DNA from: an uncultured Verrucomicrobiota bacterium
GTDB taxonomy: Bacteria > Verrucomicrobiota > Verrucomicrobiia > Limisphaerales > SXTU01
Assembly: GCA_903863315.1 (NCBI GenBank)
Contig: CAIPBN010000661.1
Location: forward strand, 1-16,700
Length of the DNA: 16,700 bases
Direction of reading: 5' to 3'
This document shows positions 1-7,259 of this stretch, one piece after another. Every line of letters begins with the position of its first letter. Position 1 is the first letter of the stretch. Position numbers and translations under genes: made by a program. A model generated the notes under the pieces. That model did not search any database and was not told the origin of the DNA. It saw only the letters and a program-made list of their open reading frames with translations.

Positions 1-421
1 AGCGTTTGAAAAGGCGGTGCAGACCACACGGTTTGAGAACTTGTTCCTCATGACTGCGGGGAAGATGGTGCCTAATCCTGCGGAATTGTTGGCGGGGCCA
101 TGGGCCAAGCAGCTCATCGAAGAGGCGACCAAAAGATACGATAAAGTTGTGCTAGATAACGCGCCGGTCAACGCAGTCAGTGACACTTTGCTGATCTGCA
201 AAGAAGCGCAGACTATATGTCTGGTAATGCACGCAAGGCGGACACCGATTCGTGCTGTTTCTCGCGCCTTGGAAATGCTGCGTCGGGCAGGTGGCAAACC
301 TTCGGGAGTTGTTCTGAACTTCCTTCCTGGGAGTGCTGGTGCCGGATATTACTACTATTACTCTGACAACAAGTATTACGGCAGCAAGGGAGTGTATGGG
401 GCCAGTTCATCCAAGGGCTGA
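1..421 (+). CDS. Polysaccharide biosynthesis tyrosine autokinase (BY-kinase), C-terminal part
   Basis: This is the last 139 codons of a gene that enters from the left edge; the reading frame is open from base 2. It resembles the C-terminal half of the Wzc/CpsD/CapB bacterial tyrosine kinase domain. The NPAELL motif lies near residue 30 of the visible part, followed by a hydrophobic strand ending VVLDNAPVNAVSD, the Walker B/A'-like signature, and by the usual VVLN strand. The Walker A P-loop would be upstream, outside the window. The tail ends in a tyrosine cluster at 347-397: five consecutive Tyr, then YY and a final Y, the expected autophosphorylation tail that controls chain assembly at the inner membrane. 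The response regulator and O-antigen-ligase-like gene follow on the same strand, consistent with an exopolysaccharide locus. Family assignment is firm; the polymer made is unknown. Confidence 0.88.
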   Translation, partial: AFEKAVQTTRFENLFLMTAGKMVPNPAELLAGPWAKQLIEEATKRYDKVVLDNAPVNAVSDTLLICKEAQTICLVMHARRTPIRAVSRALEMLRRAGGKPSGVVLNFLPGSAGAGYYYYYSDNKYYGSKGVYGASSSKG

Positions 422-498
422 GCTTTAGTTCTGGTATCGGGCAGCTTTGTTGAGAGTGGTTCCGATGGGATGGCAAAACATTTGGTTCAGAACGCGCG

Positions 499-1962
499 TT
501 GAGTGACAAACTTCTACTGATTGATGACGAAACGGATGTTCAGTATTCGTTTCGACGGATTTTCTCTTCGACACTGATCGAATTGCACACCGCTTCAAGT
601 GGGGAGGAGGGGTTAGTAAGTGTGCAGGCGGCCAAACCGGATCTGGTGCTCATGGATGTCCGCATGGGATCTGGCATGAACGGACTGGAGACGTTGCGGA
701 AACTACGACAAATCGATGCACGTTTGCCGGTAATCATGATGACCGCCTACGGCACCACGCAGACGGCGATCGAGGCGATGAAGCTTGGGGCATATGATTA
801 TCTGCTCAAGCCGTTCGATGTTCCAAAGCTCAAGGAGATCGTCAGCGACGCGCTCAAGGCTTCCAGGGCAATGCGGCAGACCGTGTCGTATCAGCCATTG
901 CTGGAGTCCGAGGATTACGATTTGGGAATCGTAGGGCGCAGTGCCTGCATGCAGGAGGTGTTTAAGTTGATCGGCCAGACAGCGGGGACTGATGCGACTG
1001 TGCTCATCACCGGTGAGAGTGGAACCGGCAAGGAACTGGTGGCGCGGGCGATTTACACACACAGCCGACGATCCAACCAACCATTCCTAGCGATCAACTG
1101 TGCAGCGATTCCGGAGCAATTATTGGAAAGCGAGTTGTTTGGCCATGAAAAGGGAGCCTTTACTGGTGCCACAGCCCAGCGCATAGGGAAGTTTGAGCAA
1201 TGTAACGGTGGCACCCTTTTCCTAGATGAGATAGGAGACATGAGTCTGGCCACGCAGACCAAAATCTTGCGCGTCCTGCAGGGGGGAGCGTTCGAGCGTG
1301 TTGGTGGCAATCAAGCCGTCAAGGTTGACGTGCGAGTCATTGCGGCGACAAACAAACCCTTGGAAGAGGCCGTCGCCCAGAAGACGTTCCGGGAAGATCT
1401 TTTCTACCGGCTGAATGTTGTGCGTATTCGACTCCCGGCCCTGCGCCAGCGCACCGAGGACATCCGTCTGCTGGTCGACTATTTCCTTCAAAAATTCGGT
1501 CGTAAAAGTGGCTGCATCTCCCGTGGTATTCATCCTGAGGCACTGCGGTTGCTGGAGGCGCACCATTGGCCTGGAAACGTGAGAGAGCTGGAGAATGTCA
1601 TTCAGCGGGCGTTGGTGGTGTGCAAGGCCGATGCCATCATGATAGCGGACCTTCCACCCGAGATCGTCGCAACGCGTCCTGACTCAACACTGGTTGCCTT
1701 GGGTGAACATGTGACAACGCTTGTGCCAGCCACTTCCGGGGTGGATGATGTGGCTGGGTTAGCCGCAGCCCTCTTCAATTGGGCTCGGCTGAAACCATCG
1801 GCCAAGGTGCTTCCAGCAGTGGAGCGTGAGCTGGTCATATGTGCTTTGGAGGAGACCAAGGGAAATCAGGTGCAAGCCGCGAAGCTTTTGGGGATCACTC
1901 GTGCCACCTTGCGAAAGCGGATCGAGAAATTTGGGATTCAGCGGGAGCTATCCATCCGATAG
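499..1962 (+). CDS. Sigma-54-dependent response regulator, NtrC/PrsR type
   Basis: This 487-residue protein has the full NtrC architecture. The receiver domain (about 1-120) has acidic pair D9/D10, phospho-acceptor D53 and K104. The AAA+ sigma-54 activator domain (about 145-385) has Walker A GESGTGKE at 172-179, the sigma-54 contact loop GAFTGA at 219-224 and Walker B GGTLFLDEI at 237-245. A Fis-type helix-turn-helix lies at about 455-477 (VQAAKLLGITRATLRKR). It should activate sigma-54 promoters after phosphorylation by a histidine kinase. The start is TTG at 499; the frame is closed by a stop at 451 and has no ATG or GTG between, so TTG is the only ordinary start. No Shine-Dalgarno is visible. 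The receiver loop after D53 reads RMGSGMNG, one residue longer than the usual RMPGMDG and without its proline. No kinase gene lies beside it here. Its place between a tyrosine kinase and a ligase recalls PEP-CTERM/exosortase loci, but no such protein is visible. Confidence 0.93.
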   Translation: MSDKLLLIDDETDVQYSFRRIFSSTLIELHTASSGEEGLVSVQAAKPDLVLMDVRMGSGMNGLETLRKLRQIDARLPVIMMTAYGTTQTAIEAMKLGAYDYLLKPFDVPKLKEIVSDALKASRAMRQTVSYQPLLESEDYDLGIVGRSACMQEVFKLIGQTAGTDATVLITGESGTGKELVARAIYTHSRRSNQPFLAINCAAIPEQLLESELFGHEKGAFTGATAQRIGKFEQCNGGTLFLDEIGDMSLATQTKILRVLQGGAFERVGGNQAVKVDVRVIAATNKPLEEAVAQKTFREDLFYRLNVVRIRLPALRQRTEDIRLLVDYFLQKFGRKSGCISRGIHPEALRLLEAHHWPGNVRELENVIQRALVVCKADAIMIADLPPEIVATRPDSTLVALGEHVTTLVPATSGVDDVAGLAAALFNWARLKPSAKVLPAVERELVICALEETKGNQVQAAKLLGITRATLRKRIEKFGIQRELSIR

Positions 1963-2041
1963 CAGCTTTGACTACCCAGGGGTCCGACGCAGGACGGGGA
2001 AAGTGCTTGTCATGGGACGCTCAGGATGAAAAGTCCTCGGC

Positions 2042-3430
2042 ATGAACATCGACCGCTTGCTGTCTGATTGTCCCCGGTGGATGTTCCTTCTCATTCTGAT
2101 ATATGCCCCATGGGCTTATGGCTGCACGGATCTGGTGACTATGGGCATCCTGAACCAGTTCAGCGCGGCTTTGATGGCGTTGTGGCTGGGAGGATGTGCG
2201 TGGCGCAGGCGCTGGCCGGCGCTGCCATGGTTGCCCGTTACCTTGGTCGCGTTGGTTTTGCTGCAAGGATGGTGGATGACTTGGAACGCCCACTCCGTTC
2301 ACGAGTTCCGCACTTGGACCACGGTCAATCGCATCTGGGATAATCCGCCATTCCCTGACTGGCCGGGTGCCATCGACAGACGGCACGCCCATTTGGCCAT
2401 GCTCAATGTCACCGGCTTGGTAGCCATGTTCATTTTTGCCTGCGATCTCATGGCGCGGCCGGTTTGGCGGAAGCGGGTCTGGTGCACGATGGCGCTCACC
2501 GTTGCCTCGCTTGCACTGATTGGCAGTCTTATGAAACTGTCTGGCCCAGAAGCGCGAGTTTGGTTGTGGGGTGAACAGGTTGCGAAAGCCACCACCACGT
2601 TTGCGGCATACCGGTATCATGGCAACGCCGCATCGATGTTGAGCTTGGGACTGGCCTTGGCCATGGGCTTGCTGATTGCGGCGTTCACTCAGCAAAAGTC
2701 GGCGTCACGTCTGGCTGGGTGGATGGGGGTGTTACTGGTGGTGTTATTCGGACTGTTCCTTAATACATCGCGTGCGGGTTGGGGATTGGCAGTCGTTTTG
2801 GGAGTCTTGATCGGAGTTCGTTTCCTCTGGGCTTGGTGGCAAACAGCGCGGGACGGCTTCAACTGGAGGACGGGAATCATCCAAGGTTTGGTTGTGCTCG
2901 GCGTCCTAGGGGCGTTAGCGATGGTTGGACTAAGTGACGACTGGAAGGAAAAGTTCAAACGCATCTCCACCGTTTCGGACAGCCTGCAGCAACGGTATCC
3001 GGTCGAACCGTATCAAGACATGGCCCGCGAAGTAGGGTGGCTTGGTCACGGTCCTGATTGTTTTCAAGTGGTTATGCCTTTGTATATGGAAGTCCACGGC
3101 ATGGAGAACAAAGGCTTTTGGCGTCATGCTCACAACGACTATTACGAGTATCTGGCCAATTGGGGCCGTGGGGGAGTGGTGCTTTGGGCTGTGTTGATAC
3201 TCGGAGGATTGCTGCGGGGATTGCGCAATCATTTCCGGCTGCCGGTTACCTGGGGCAGCATGCAGTGGACTTTGAGTTACTGCGGGTGCGCCGCAATGGT
3301 CGGCATCCTCGTGCATGCGCGGTGGGATTTCCCGTTGGAGAAGGCGTCTATCCTGTTGTTTTTCCTCACCTTGCTGGCCGACGGATGGGCGCGCCACGGG
3401 GTGCCTCAGGACGCAGGGACGGCGGAATAA
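2042..3430 (+). CDS. O-antigen ligase / Wzy-like polysaccharide polymerase, membrane protein
   Basis: This 462-residue protein is strongly hydrophobic, with about ten to twelve predicted membrane segments spread over most of its length. The most hydrophilic stretch, near residues 300-370, is the large periplasmic loop typical of the Wzy_C/WaaL family. That loop contains GHGPDCF followed by H362-A-H-N-D-Y-Y-E-Y-L-A-N-W-G, the HxHND(Y/F) signature of O-antigen ligases and related polymerases. The family transfers or polymerises undecaprenyl-linked glycans at the periplasmic face. It starts at ATG 2042, 79 bases after the regulator, with no Shine-Dalgarno. With the autokinase and regulator it forms the end of an exopolysaccharide locus. 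Ligase and polymerase cannot be told apart from sequence alone. Only six bases separate its stop from that of the convergent gene on the other strand. Confidence 0.85.
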   Translation: MNIDRLLSDCPRWMFLLILIYAPWAYGCTDLVTMGILNQFSAALMALWLGGCAWRRRWPALPWLPVTLVALVLLQGWWMTWNAHSVHEFRTWTTVNRIWDNPPFPDWPGAIDRRHAHLAMLNVTGLVAMFIFACDLMARPVWRKRVWCTMALTVASLALIGSLMKLSGPEARVWLWGEQVAKATTTFAAYRYHGNAASMLSLGLALAMGLLIAAFTQQKSASRLAGWMGVLLVVLFGLFLNTSRAGWGLAVVLGVLIGVRFLWAWWQTARDGFNWRTGIIQGLVVLGVLGALAMVGLSDDWKEKFKRISTVSDSLQQRYPVEPYQDMAREVGWLGHGPDCFQVVMPLYMEVHGMENKGFWRHAHNDYYEYLANWGRGGVVLWAVLILGGLLRGLRNHFRLPVTWGSMQWTLSYCGCAAMVGILVHARWDFPLEKASILLFFLTLLADGWARHGVPQDAGTAE

Positions 3431-3436
3431 CGTAGG

Positions 3437-4546
3437 TTACTGCCCTTCGCCATTGGCACGGGCAAGTTCGCCGAGATGGTGACGGGTTTTCAGACCGGCA
3501 TAAATGGCCCCGCCTACCAAGCTCCAACACAGGCTTCCAGCCGTGCAGAGCAGGGACAACGACAGTGCGGATGTGTGGGCCACGCCGATGAGCGGCACCG
3601 CCAGCATCAGCACGAACAGATTTTCCCGAACACCCAGGCCACTCGGCGTCAGCGGGATCACGACCATGCAGGTAATCATTGGCACGATGGCAAACAGGTG
3701 TCGCAGAGAGATGTCCAAGCCGAGTCCCCACGCCAGCGTCTGCACCTGCAAGACGCAGACCGCGCATAGCAACAGCGACAGGGAAATGTTCTTCGCCAAA
3801 AAAGCCGGGTCCCGGCCGAAGGGTTTCAGCGATTCGCGCAGGCGCTCCAGAAACTCGCCCTTGGGCAGCCGCCGCAACCATGCTCGGGCTTGAGGCAGGC
3901 CGGCTGAAATTCCACCGCGGAGAGCGACGAGCAGCACGCCGCTGCAACCGACACCCATGGCCAGGATCACCCACGCGAGCTTCATGAACAAGGGGTCCGC
4001 CTGCAGCAACGGCAAGTTCGCCGCCATCGCAACGAGGGTGAAGAGGAGCAGTGCGAACAGCCCAAGGATGCGATCCACCAGCACCGTGCCGACGGCTTCG
4101 GCCTTCTTGTGATGGGACTCGCGCGCGGCGTAGTAGGCTTTCATCAAGTCACCCCCCGCCGCTCCCAGCAAGAACGAGTTGAAAAAGTGTGCGACGAGGG
4201 AGATCTCCAGTGCCCGGGTTAAGGACAACTCGATGCCGTGGACGCGGAGCACTTGCCGCCAGCGGGCTACGCCCAGCAGCAGGATGGCTCCCATCCAGAC
4301 CAGCGAGAGCGCAAAGGCGTCTGCCCGCACTTGGGAGAGGCTGCGCCAGACTTCACGGGGACCATGGCTCCAAGAAACCTCCAGCCGCTGGCTGCGGGTC
4401 AGCTCCCGCCAAGCGGGTTTACGTTGCTCCCGCTCCCACGCCTCCTGGCCTTCCTTCCAGAAGATGGCCTGGAAAATCCACACCAGCAGGATTCCGCAGA
4501 TGGCGATCTGCAGGAGTTGTTTGAGGATCGGGGGACCCGTTTTCAC
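3437..4546 (-). CDS. Flippase-like membrane protein (LPG synthase TM / UPF0104 family)
   Basis: This 369-residue integral membrane protein carries the signatures of the lysylphosphatidylglycerol-synthase transmembrane family. These are FFNSFLLGAAGGDLMKAYYA at 121-140, VDRILGL at 157-163, and PSGLGVREN near the C-terminus. Members are thought to move lipids or lipid-linked molecules across the inner membrane; this one lacks the cytosolic aminoacyl-transferase domain of MprF. A hydrophilic segment of about 45 residues (31-75) lies between the first two membrane helices, longer than the loops elsewhere in the protein. The start is GTG at 4546, supported by AGGAG (complement of 4552-4556) five bases upstream, one of the few clear ribosome-binding sites in the window. 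The isomerase-like gene ends 30 bases upstream on the same strand, so the two are probably co-transcribed. Family is clear; substrate is unknown. Confidence 0.85.
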   Translation of the reverse strand: MKTGPPILKQLLQIAICGILLVWIFQAIFWKEGQEAWEREQRKPAWRELTRSQRLEVSWSHGPREVWRSLSQVRADAFALSLVWMGAILLLGVARWRQVLRVHGIELSLTRALEISLVAHFFNSFLLGAAGGDLMKAYYAARESHHKKAEAVGTVLVDRILGLFALLLFTLVAMAANLPLLQADPLFMKLAWVILAMGVGCSGVLLVALRGGISAGLPQARAWLRRLPKGEFLERLRESLKPFGRDPAFLAKNISLSLLLCAVCVLQVQTLAWGLGLDISLRHLFAIVPMITCMVVIPLTPSGLGVRENLFVLMLAVPLIGVAHTSALSLSLLCTAGSLCWSLVGGAIYAGLKTRHHLGELARANGEGQ

Positions 4547-4576
4547 GGCAGCTCCTGAAGGGTATGCGGAAGCATG

Positions 4577-5527
4577 TCAGCCACCCCAAAGTTGCTTCAC
4601 ATGAGCCACCCCTCGTTTGACCTCCTCAGTCTTGAGGCTTGGGCTGAACTCGAAAACTTTGATGTGTTCCGGTTTCACAAAGGCCCTCAAGGCCGCGAAG
4701 TCCACCGTGCCGGTGCCGGGTTCACGGTGATCGGTGCCGGGGAAAGCAACGTCGTGAATGTGCAGTCCCCCCAGCCGATCCGCCAAGGAACCCAAATGGG
4801 TGACATGATGAAGAAAACCGAGGTGCTCCTTGATCTGGGCATGGCCGGTGTCGTGCCAGTAACGCACCGTGGGAGCGGGAAATTCCTTGAGGAAGAACGC
4901 CATCTCGCTGTCCAACGGCACTTCTTCTAGCGCCTCGCGGTTTTCGATCCCCAACTGCAAGCCCAGGTCGGCCGCGCGGGTGGCGATCTGCTTGAGCGCG
5001 GCGGCGGTCAGCTCCATGGGCTTGCTTTTGAGCTTCTCCTGCTGGTCCACCGCCTCGGCCAGCAGCTTTTGAAACTTGGCGGACTCATGTTCCTTGGCGG
5101 CCACCATGTCCAGCAGGGTATCCGTAAAATCTTCCGGGCCAAACAAGCCGAGAAACGTGCCCTTGGGCTTCATTTCCTTGAGGGTGCCCATGTGCAGCAC
5201 CACGAGGCGGGCTTTCACCCGCACCGCAAAATCAAGCGTCTTGAAGGTTTGCTTGAGCGCGCACTCCCGCTCCCGGGGATCAGCGGAGGTGAATTCGTAA
5301 ACGTTGGGCGCGGCATGGTTCACGCCCATCGGGAGGGGGCAGAAGTTGTGGAGGGTGGAGATGCGCAGCTCGCCGGCATCCACGGCGTCCAGAATCCCGG
5401 GCACCAAGCTCACTCGGATGCCGTGGCTCAGCTCGGCGTAGTCAAAGCCCAGCGCCGCGATTTCTTGCAGCATGGCCCGGCCGTCGGTGTGGCGATGGGA
5501 GTTCCAGCAGGTGGAGAGGGAATACAT
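4577..5527 (-). CDS. Xylose-isomerase-like TIM-barrel protein (sugar phosphate isomerase/epimerase)
   Basis: The protein belongs to the AP-endonuclease-2/xylose-isomerase-like TIM-barrel fold. From ATG 5527 it has 316 residues and opens with the first barrel strand, MYSLSTCWNS. Likely metal and acid-base residues are E195 (in LGIENRE), H225-D226 and H229 (in HDTGHA), H258-D259 (in LHIHD) and E293 (in FEFSP). The family isomerises or epimerises sugars and related polyols; the exact substrate cannot be read from sequence. The frame stays open upstream to TTG 5584 and GTG 5563, which would add a Pro/Asn-rich leader of 19 or 12 residues. No Shine-Dalgarno decides between them, so the start is uncertain; I chose ATG because it begins at strand one. 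It lies 30 bases upstream of the flippase-like gene. Confidence 0.82.
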   Translation of the reverse strand: MYSLSTCWNSHRHTDGRAMLQEIAALGFDYAELSHGIRVSLVPGILDAVDAGELRISTLHNFCPLPMGVNHAAPNVYEFTSADPRERECALKQTFKTLDFAVRVKARLVVLHMGTLKEMKPKGTFLGLFGPEDFTDTLLDMVAAKEHESAKFQKLLAEAVDQQEKLKSKPMELTAAALKQIATRAADLGLQLGIENREALEEVPLDSEMAFFLKEFPAPTVRYWHDTGHAQIKEHLGFLHHVTHLGSLADRLGGLHIHDVAFPGTDHREPGTGTVDFAALRAFVKPEHIKVFEFSPSLKTEEVKRGVAHVKQLWGG

Positions 5528-5654
5528 GCCGTTGATTGTGCGCGTCTTGGGCTGATTAGGCACTGGTGCGGGGGGATTGTTCAAACCTGAAATCCAGCCG
5601 CCGTCTGGCGCGAGAACAAGCCGGTAAAAAGATGGGGAAGTCCGGACTGAAATG

Positions 5655-5689
5655 AAAAAGCCGGACGCAGGGGTGAACCGGCGTCCGGC
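5655..5689 (-). terminator. Intrinsic terminator of rpsU
   Basis: Read on the minus strand, GCCGGACGC (5689-5681) pairs perfectly with GCGTCCGGC (5668-5660) across a 12-base loop. The stem is followed directly by TTTTT (5659-5655). This is a textbook rho-independent terminator 18 bases after the rpsU stop codon. It should isolate rpsU from the isomerase/flippase unit downstream. Confidence 0.92.
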
Positions 5690-5706
5690 GTGATGGGAAG
5701 GTCGGA

Positions 5707-5904
5707 TTACATGTCAGCGTATCGCGCGCGCAACATGGCGGTGAACTTGGCCACCTTGAGTTTGCGCCGACGCTTCTCGCTCGGCTTTTCGTAGCGGCGA
5801 TGGCTGCGGACTTCTTTCAGCGTGCCTTCGCGGTCGATTCGCTTCTTCAACCGGCGCAGCGCCTTTTCCACTGGCTCGCCTTTCTTGAGCTTGATTTCGG
5901 TCAA
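5707..5904 (-). CDS. rpsU: Small ribosomal subunit protein bS21
   Basis: This 65-residue, very basic protein starts TEIKLKKGEPVEKALRRLKK after the initiator and ends in an Arg/Lys-rich helix (EKRRRKLKV, then ARYADM), matching bS21 in length and pattern. bS21 sits on the 30S platform near the 3' end of 16S rRNA and aids initiation. The frame is open upstream to 6087, but that extension is not bS21-like and would cross the promoter. TTG at 5904 gives the family start and follows an AAGGAAGTGA ribosome-binding site. The gene has its own promoter candidate about 80 bases upstream and a strong terminator, so it appears to be monocistronic. The unusually strong ribosome-binding site may bear on autoregulation (inferred). 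Confidence 0.95.
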   Translation of the reverse strand: MTEIKLKKGEPVEKALRRLKKRIDREGTLKEVRSHRRYEKPSEKRRRKLKVAKFTAMLRARYADM

Positions 5905-5911
5905 AACTATT

Positions 5912-5921
5912 TCACTTCCTT
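5912..5921 (-). promoter_or_regulatory. rpsU: Extended Shine-Dalgarno of rpsU
   Basis: The minus strand reads AAGGAAGTGA, nine of ten bases matching the ideal AAGGAGGTGA complement of the 16S rRNA tail. Seven bases separate it from the TTG start. It supports the 65-residue start and stands out because most other genes in the window have no recognisable Shine-Dalgarno. Confidence 0.75.
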
Positions 5922-5983
5922 CCCAGTCTGCTGCCCGGGGTTTGGCTGACGGCTGGCCAGCCCTGTCCGGGTCAGGGGCGTGA

Positions 5984-6012
5984 ACACTAGGAATCCCGCT
6001 GTGCCCCGTCAA
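5984..6012 (-). promoter_or_regulatory. rpsU: Candidate sigma-70 promoter of rpsU
   Basis: On the minus strand TTGACG (6012-6007) is followed after exactly 17 bases by TAGTGT (5989-5984). The -35 element matches consensus at five of six positions; the -10 keeps the key T, A and final T. Transcription would start near 5977, giving a leader of about 73 bases. That leader contains the perfect palindrome GGCTGGCCAGCC (5951-5962), which could fold into a short hairpin. Confidence 0.5.
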
Positions 6013-6104
6013 CCGGCAAAAACCACGCTTTGGATGGCAAGGTCCGGTGGGCTGGTGAGGATTTCCGGTTGCGCTTCGCTCAGCCACTTTTCACACTCTC
6101 CACC

Positions 6105-7181
6105 ATGCACACCAAGTTCATACGCCTGCTTGCCGTCGTGACCATTGCTCTCGCCCAGCCTGCCACCGCCGGCAAGGCGGACCGCACGCTGGACATTTAT
6201 TGGGTGGATTCTGAAGGTGGCGGCTCCACCCTGCTCGTCACCCCCGAGGGGGAATCGGTGCTCGTGGACACGGGTAATCCTGGCGGCCGCGACGCCAAGC
6301 GCATTCACAAGCTGGCCACGGAAGTGGCTGGCCTGAAGCGTATTGACCATGTGGTCATCACCCACTTTCACATCGACCATTTTGGCGGCCTGGCCGAGCT
6401 GGCCGATCTCATGCCCATAGGCGCGCTGTATGACAAGGGCCTGACCGTGACCAGCCCCGATGGCAATGCCAAGGACACCCGCTGGCCGCTCCTGAGCAAG
6501 CCCTACCGCGAGGCCAAGGTGGAAAAGCGCGTCACCATCAAGGCGGGCGACCTCGTGCCCCTCCAGCAACCCGCCGTGCCCGGCAATCCCAAGCTTGAAC
6601 TCCGGGTGCTTTGCGCCAACCAGAAGGTCATCGCACCGCGTCCGGACCAGCGGCGCGAAAACCCGCTGGCCGCCAATGCCCAGCCGCAACCCGAGGACAA
6701 GTCGGACAACGCCAACTCCGTGGTGCTGCTTTTGCAATACGGCAGCTTCCGCTTCTTCAGTGGCGGCGATGCCACGCTCCGCACCGAGCAATCGCTTGTC
6801 GTGCCGCACAATGTCGTTGGCAAGGTGGACGTGTATCAGGTCAACCACCACGGCCTCGACGTAAGCAACAACCCGCTGCTCATCCAGTCCATCGAGCCCA
6901 CCGTGGCCGTGATGAACAATGGTCCGCGCAAAGGCACCATGCCCAAGGCCGTCGCCGCTCTGCGCAGCGTCAAGCCCGCCGCCATCTATCAGGTGCACGA
7001 GAATGTTCGCAACGAGCCGGACACCAACACCGCCAAAGAGCACATCGCCAATGCCGGGGACAAGGCCGAGGCGTGTGACGCTCATCATCTGAAGCTCGCG
7101 GTCAACCACACGGGCGAAAGCTACACCATCACCGTGCCCAGCACCGGCCATGGCCGGACGTTTCAGACCAAGAAGAAGTGA
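6105..7181 (+). CDS. Secreted metallo-beta-lactamase-fold hydrolase (ComEC-C-terminal-like)
   Basis: This 358-residue protein begins with a probable signal peptide, MHTKFIRLLAVVTIALAQPA followed by TAGKA, so it is likely periplasmic or exported. The mature part has the metallo-beta-lactamase core: LVDTGNPGG, then THFHIDHFGG with H87, H89, D91 and H92, a later bridging aspartate D222 in SGGDATL, and NHHGLD at 247-252. The NHHG motif followed by a strand (VAVMNNGP) resembles the nuclease-like domain at the C-terminus of ComEC. The reaction (phosphodiester, phosphonate or other ester hydrolysis) is not determined. The frame is open 25 codons further upstream, but ATG 6105 gives the signal peptide. 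No Shine-Dalgarno is visible. The porin-like gene starts 78 bases downstream on the same strand and may be co-transcribed. Confidence 0.85.
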   Translation: MHTKFIRLLAVVTIALAQPATAGKADRTLDIYWVDSEGGGSTLLVTPEGESVLVDTGNPGGRDAKRIHKLATEVAGLKRIDHVVITHFHIDHFGGLAELADLMPIGALYDKGLTVTSPDGNAKDTRWPLLSKPYREAKVEKRVTIKAGDLVPLQQPAVPGNPKLELRVLCANQKVIAPRPDQRRENPLAANAQPQPEDKSDNANSVVLLLQYGSFRFFSGGDATLRTEQSLVVPHNVVGKVDVYQVNHHGLDVSNNPLLIQSIEPTVAVMNNGPRKGTMPKAVAALRSVKPAAIYQVHENVRNEPDTNTAKEHIANAGDKAEACDAHHLKLAVNHTGESYTITVPSTGHGRTFQTKKK

Positions 7182-7259
7182 TTGTCGAGACGAGGACCTC
7201 CGGGTGGCTGAAGCCGGATTGAATTTGCCGTCAGCAAATCAACGGCACACGATGACCAC

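Noticed and set aside
471..486. TGGCAAAACATTTGGT, similar to a sigma-54 promoter, just upstream of the response regulator
   Set aside because: The GG-N10 spacing fits, but the invariant GC of the -12 element reads GG, and the start site would fall about two bases before the start codon. Too weak to claim autoregulation.
5905..6087. Upstream extension of the rpsU frame by 61 codons
   Set aside because: It covers the promoter and ribosome-binding site, has no bS21-like sequence and is Pro/Gly-rich as expected of non-coding GC-rich DNA.
6009..7151. Long minus-strand open frame (380 codons) antisense to the MBL-fold gene
   Set aside because: Its His/Gly/Val-rich composition mirrors the high-GC coding strand, while the plus frame has a signal peptide and the HxHxDH site.
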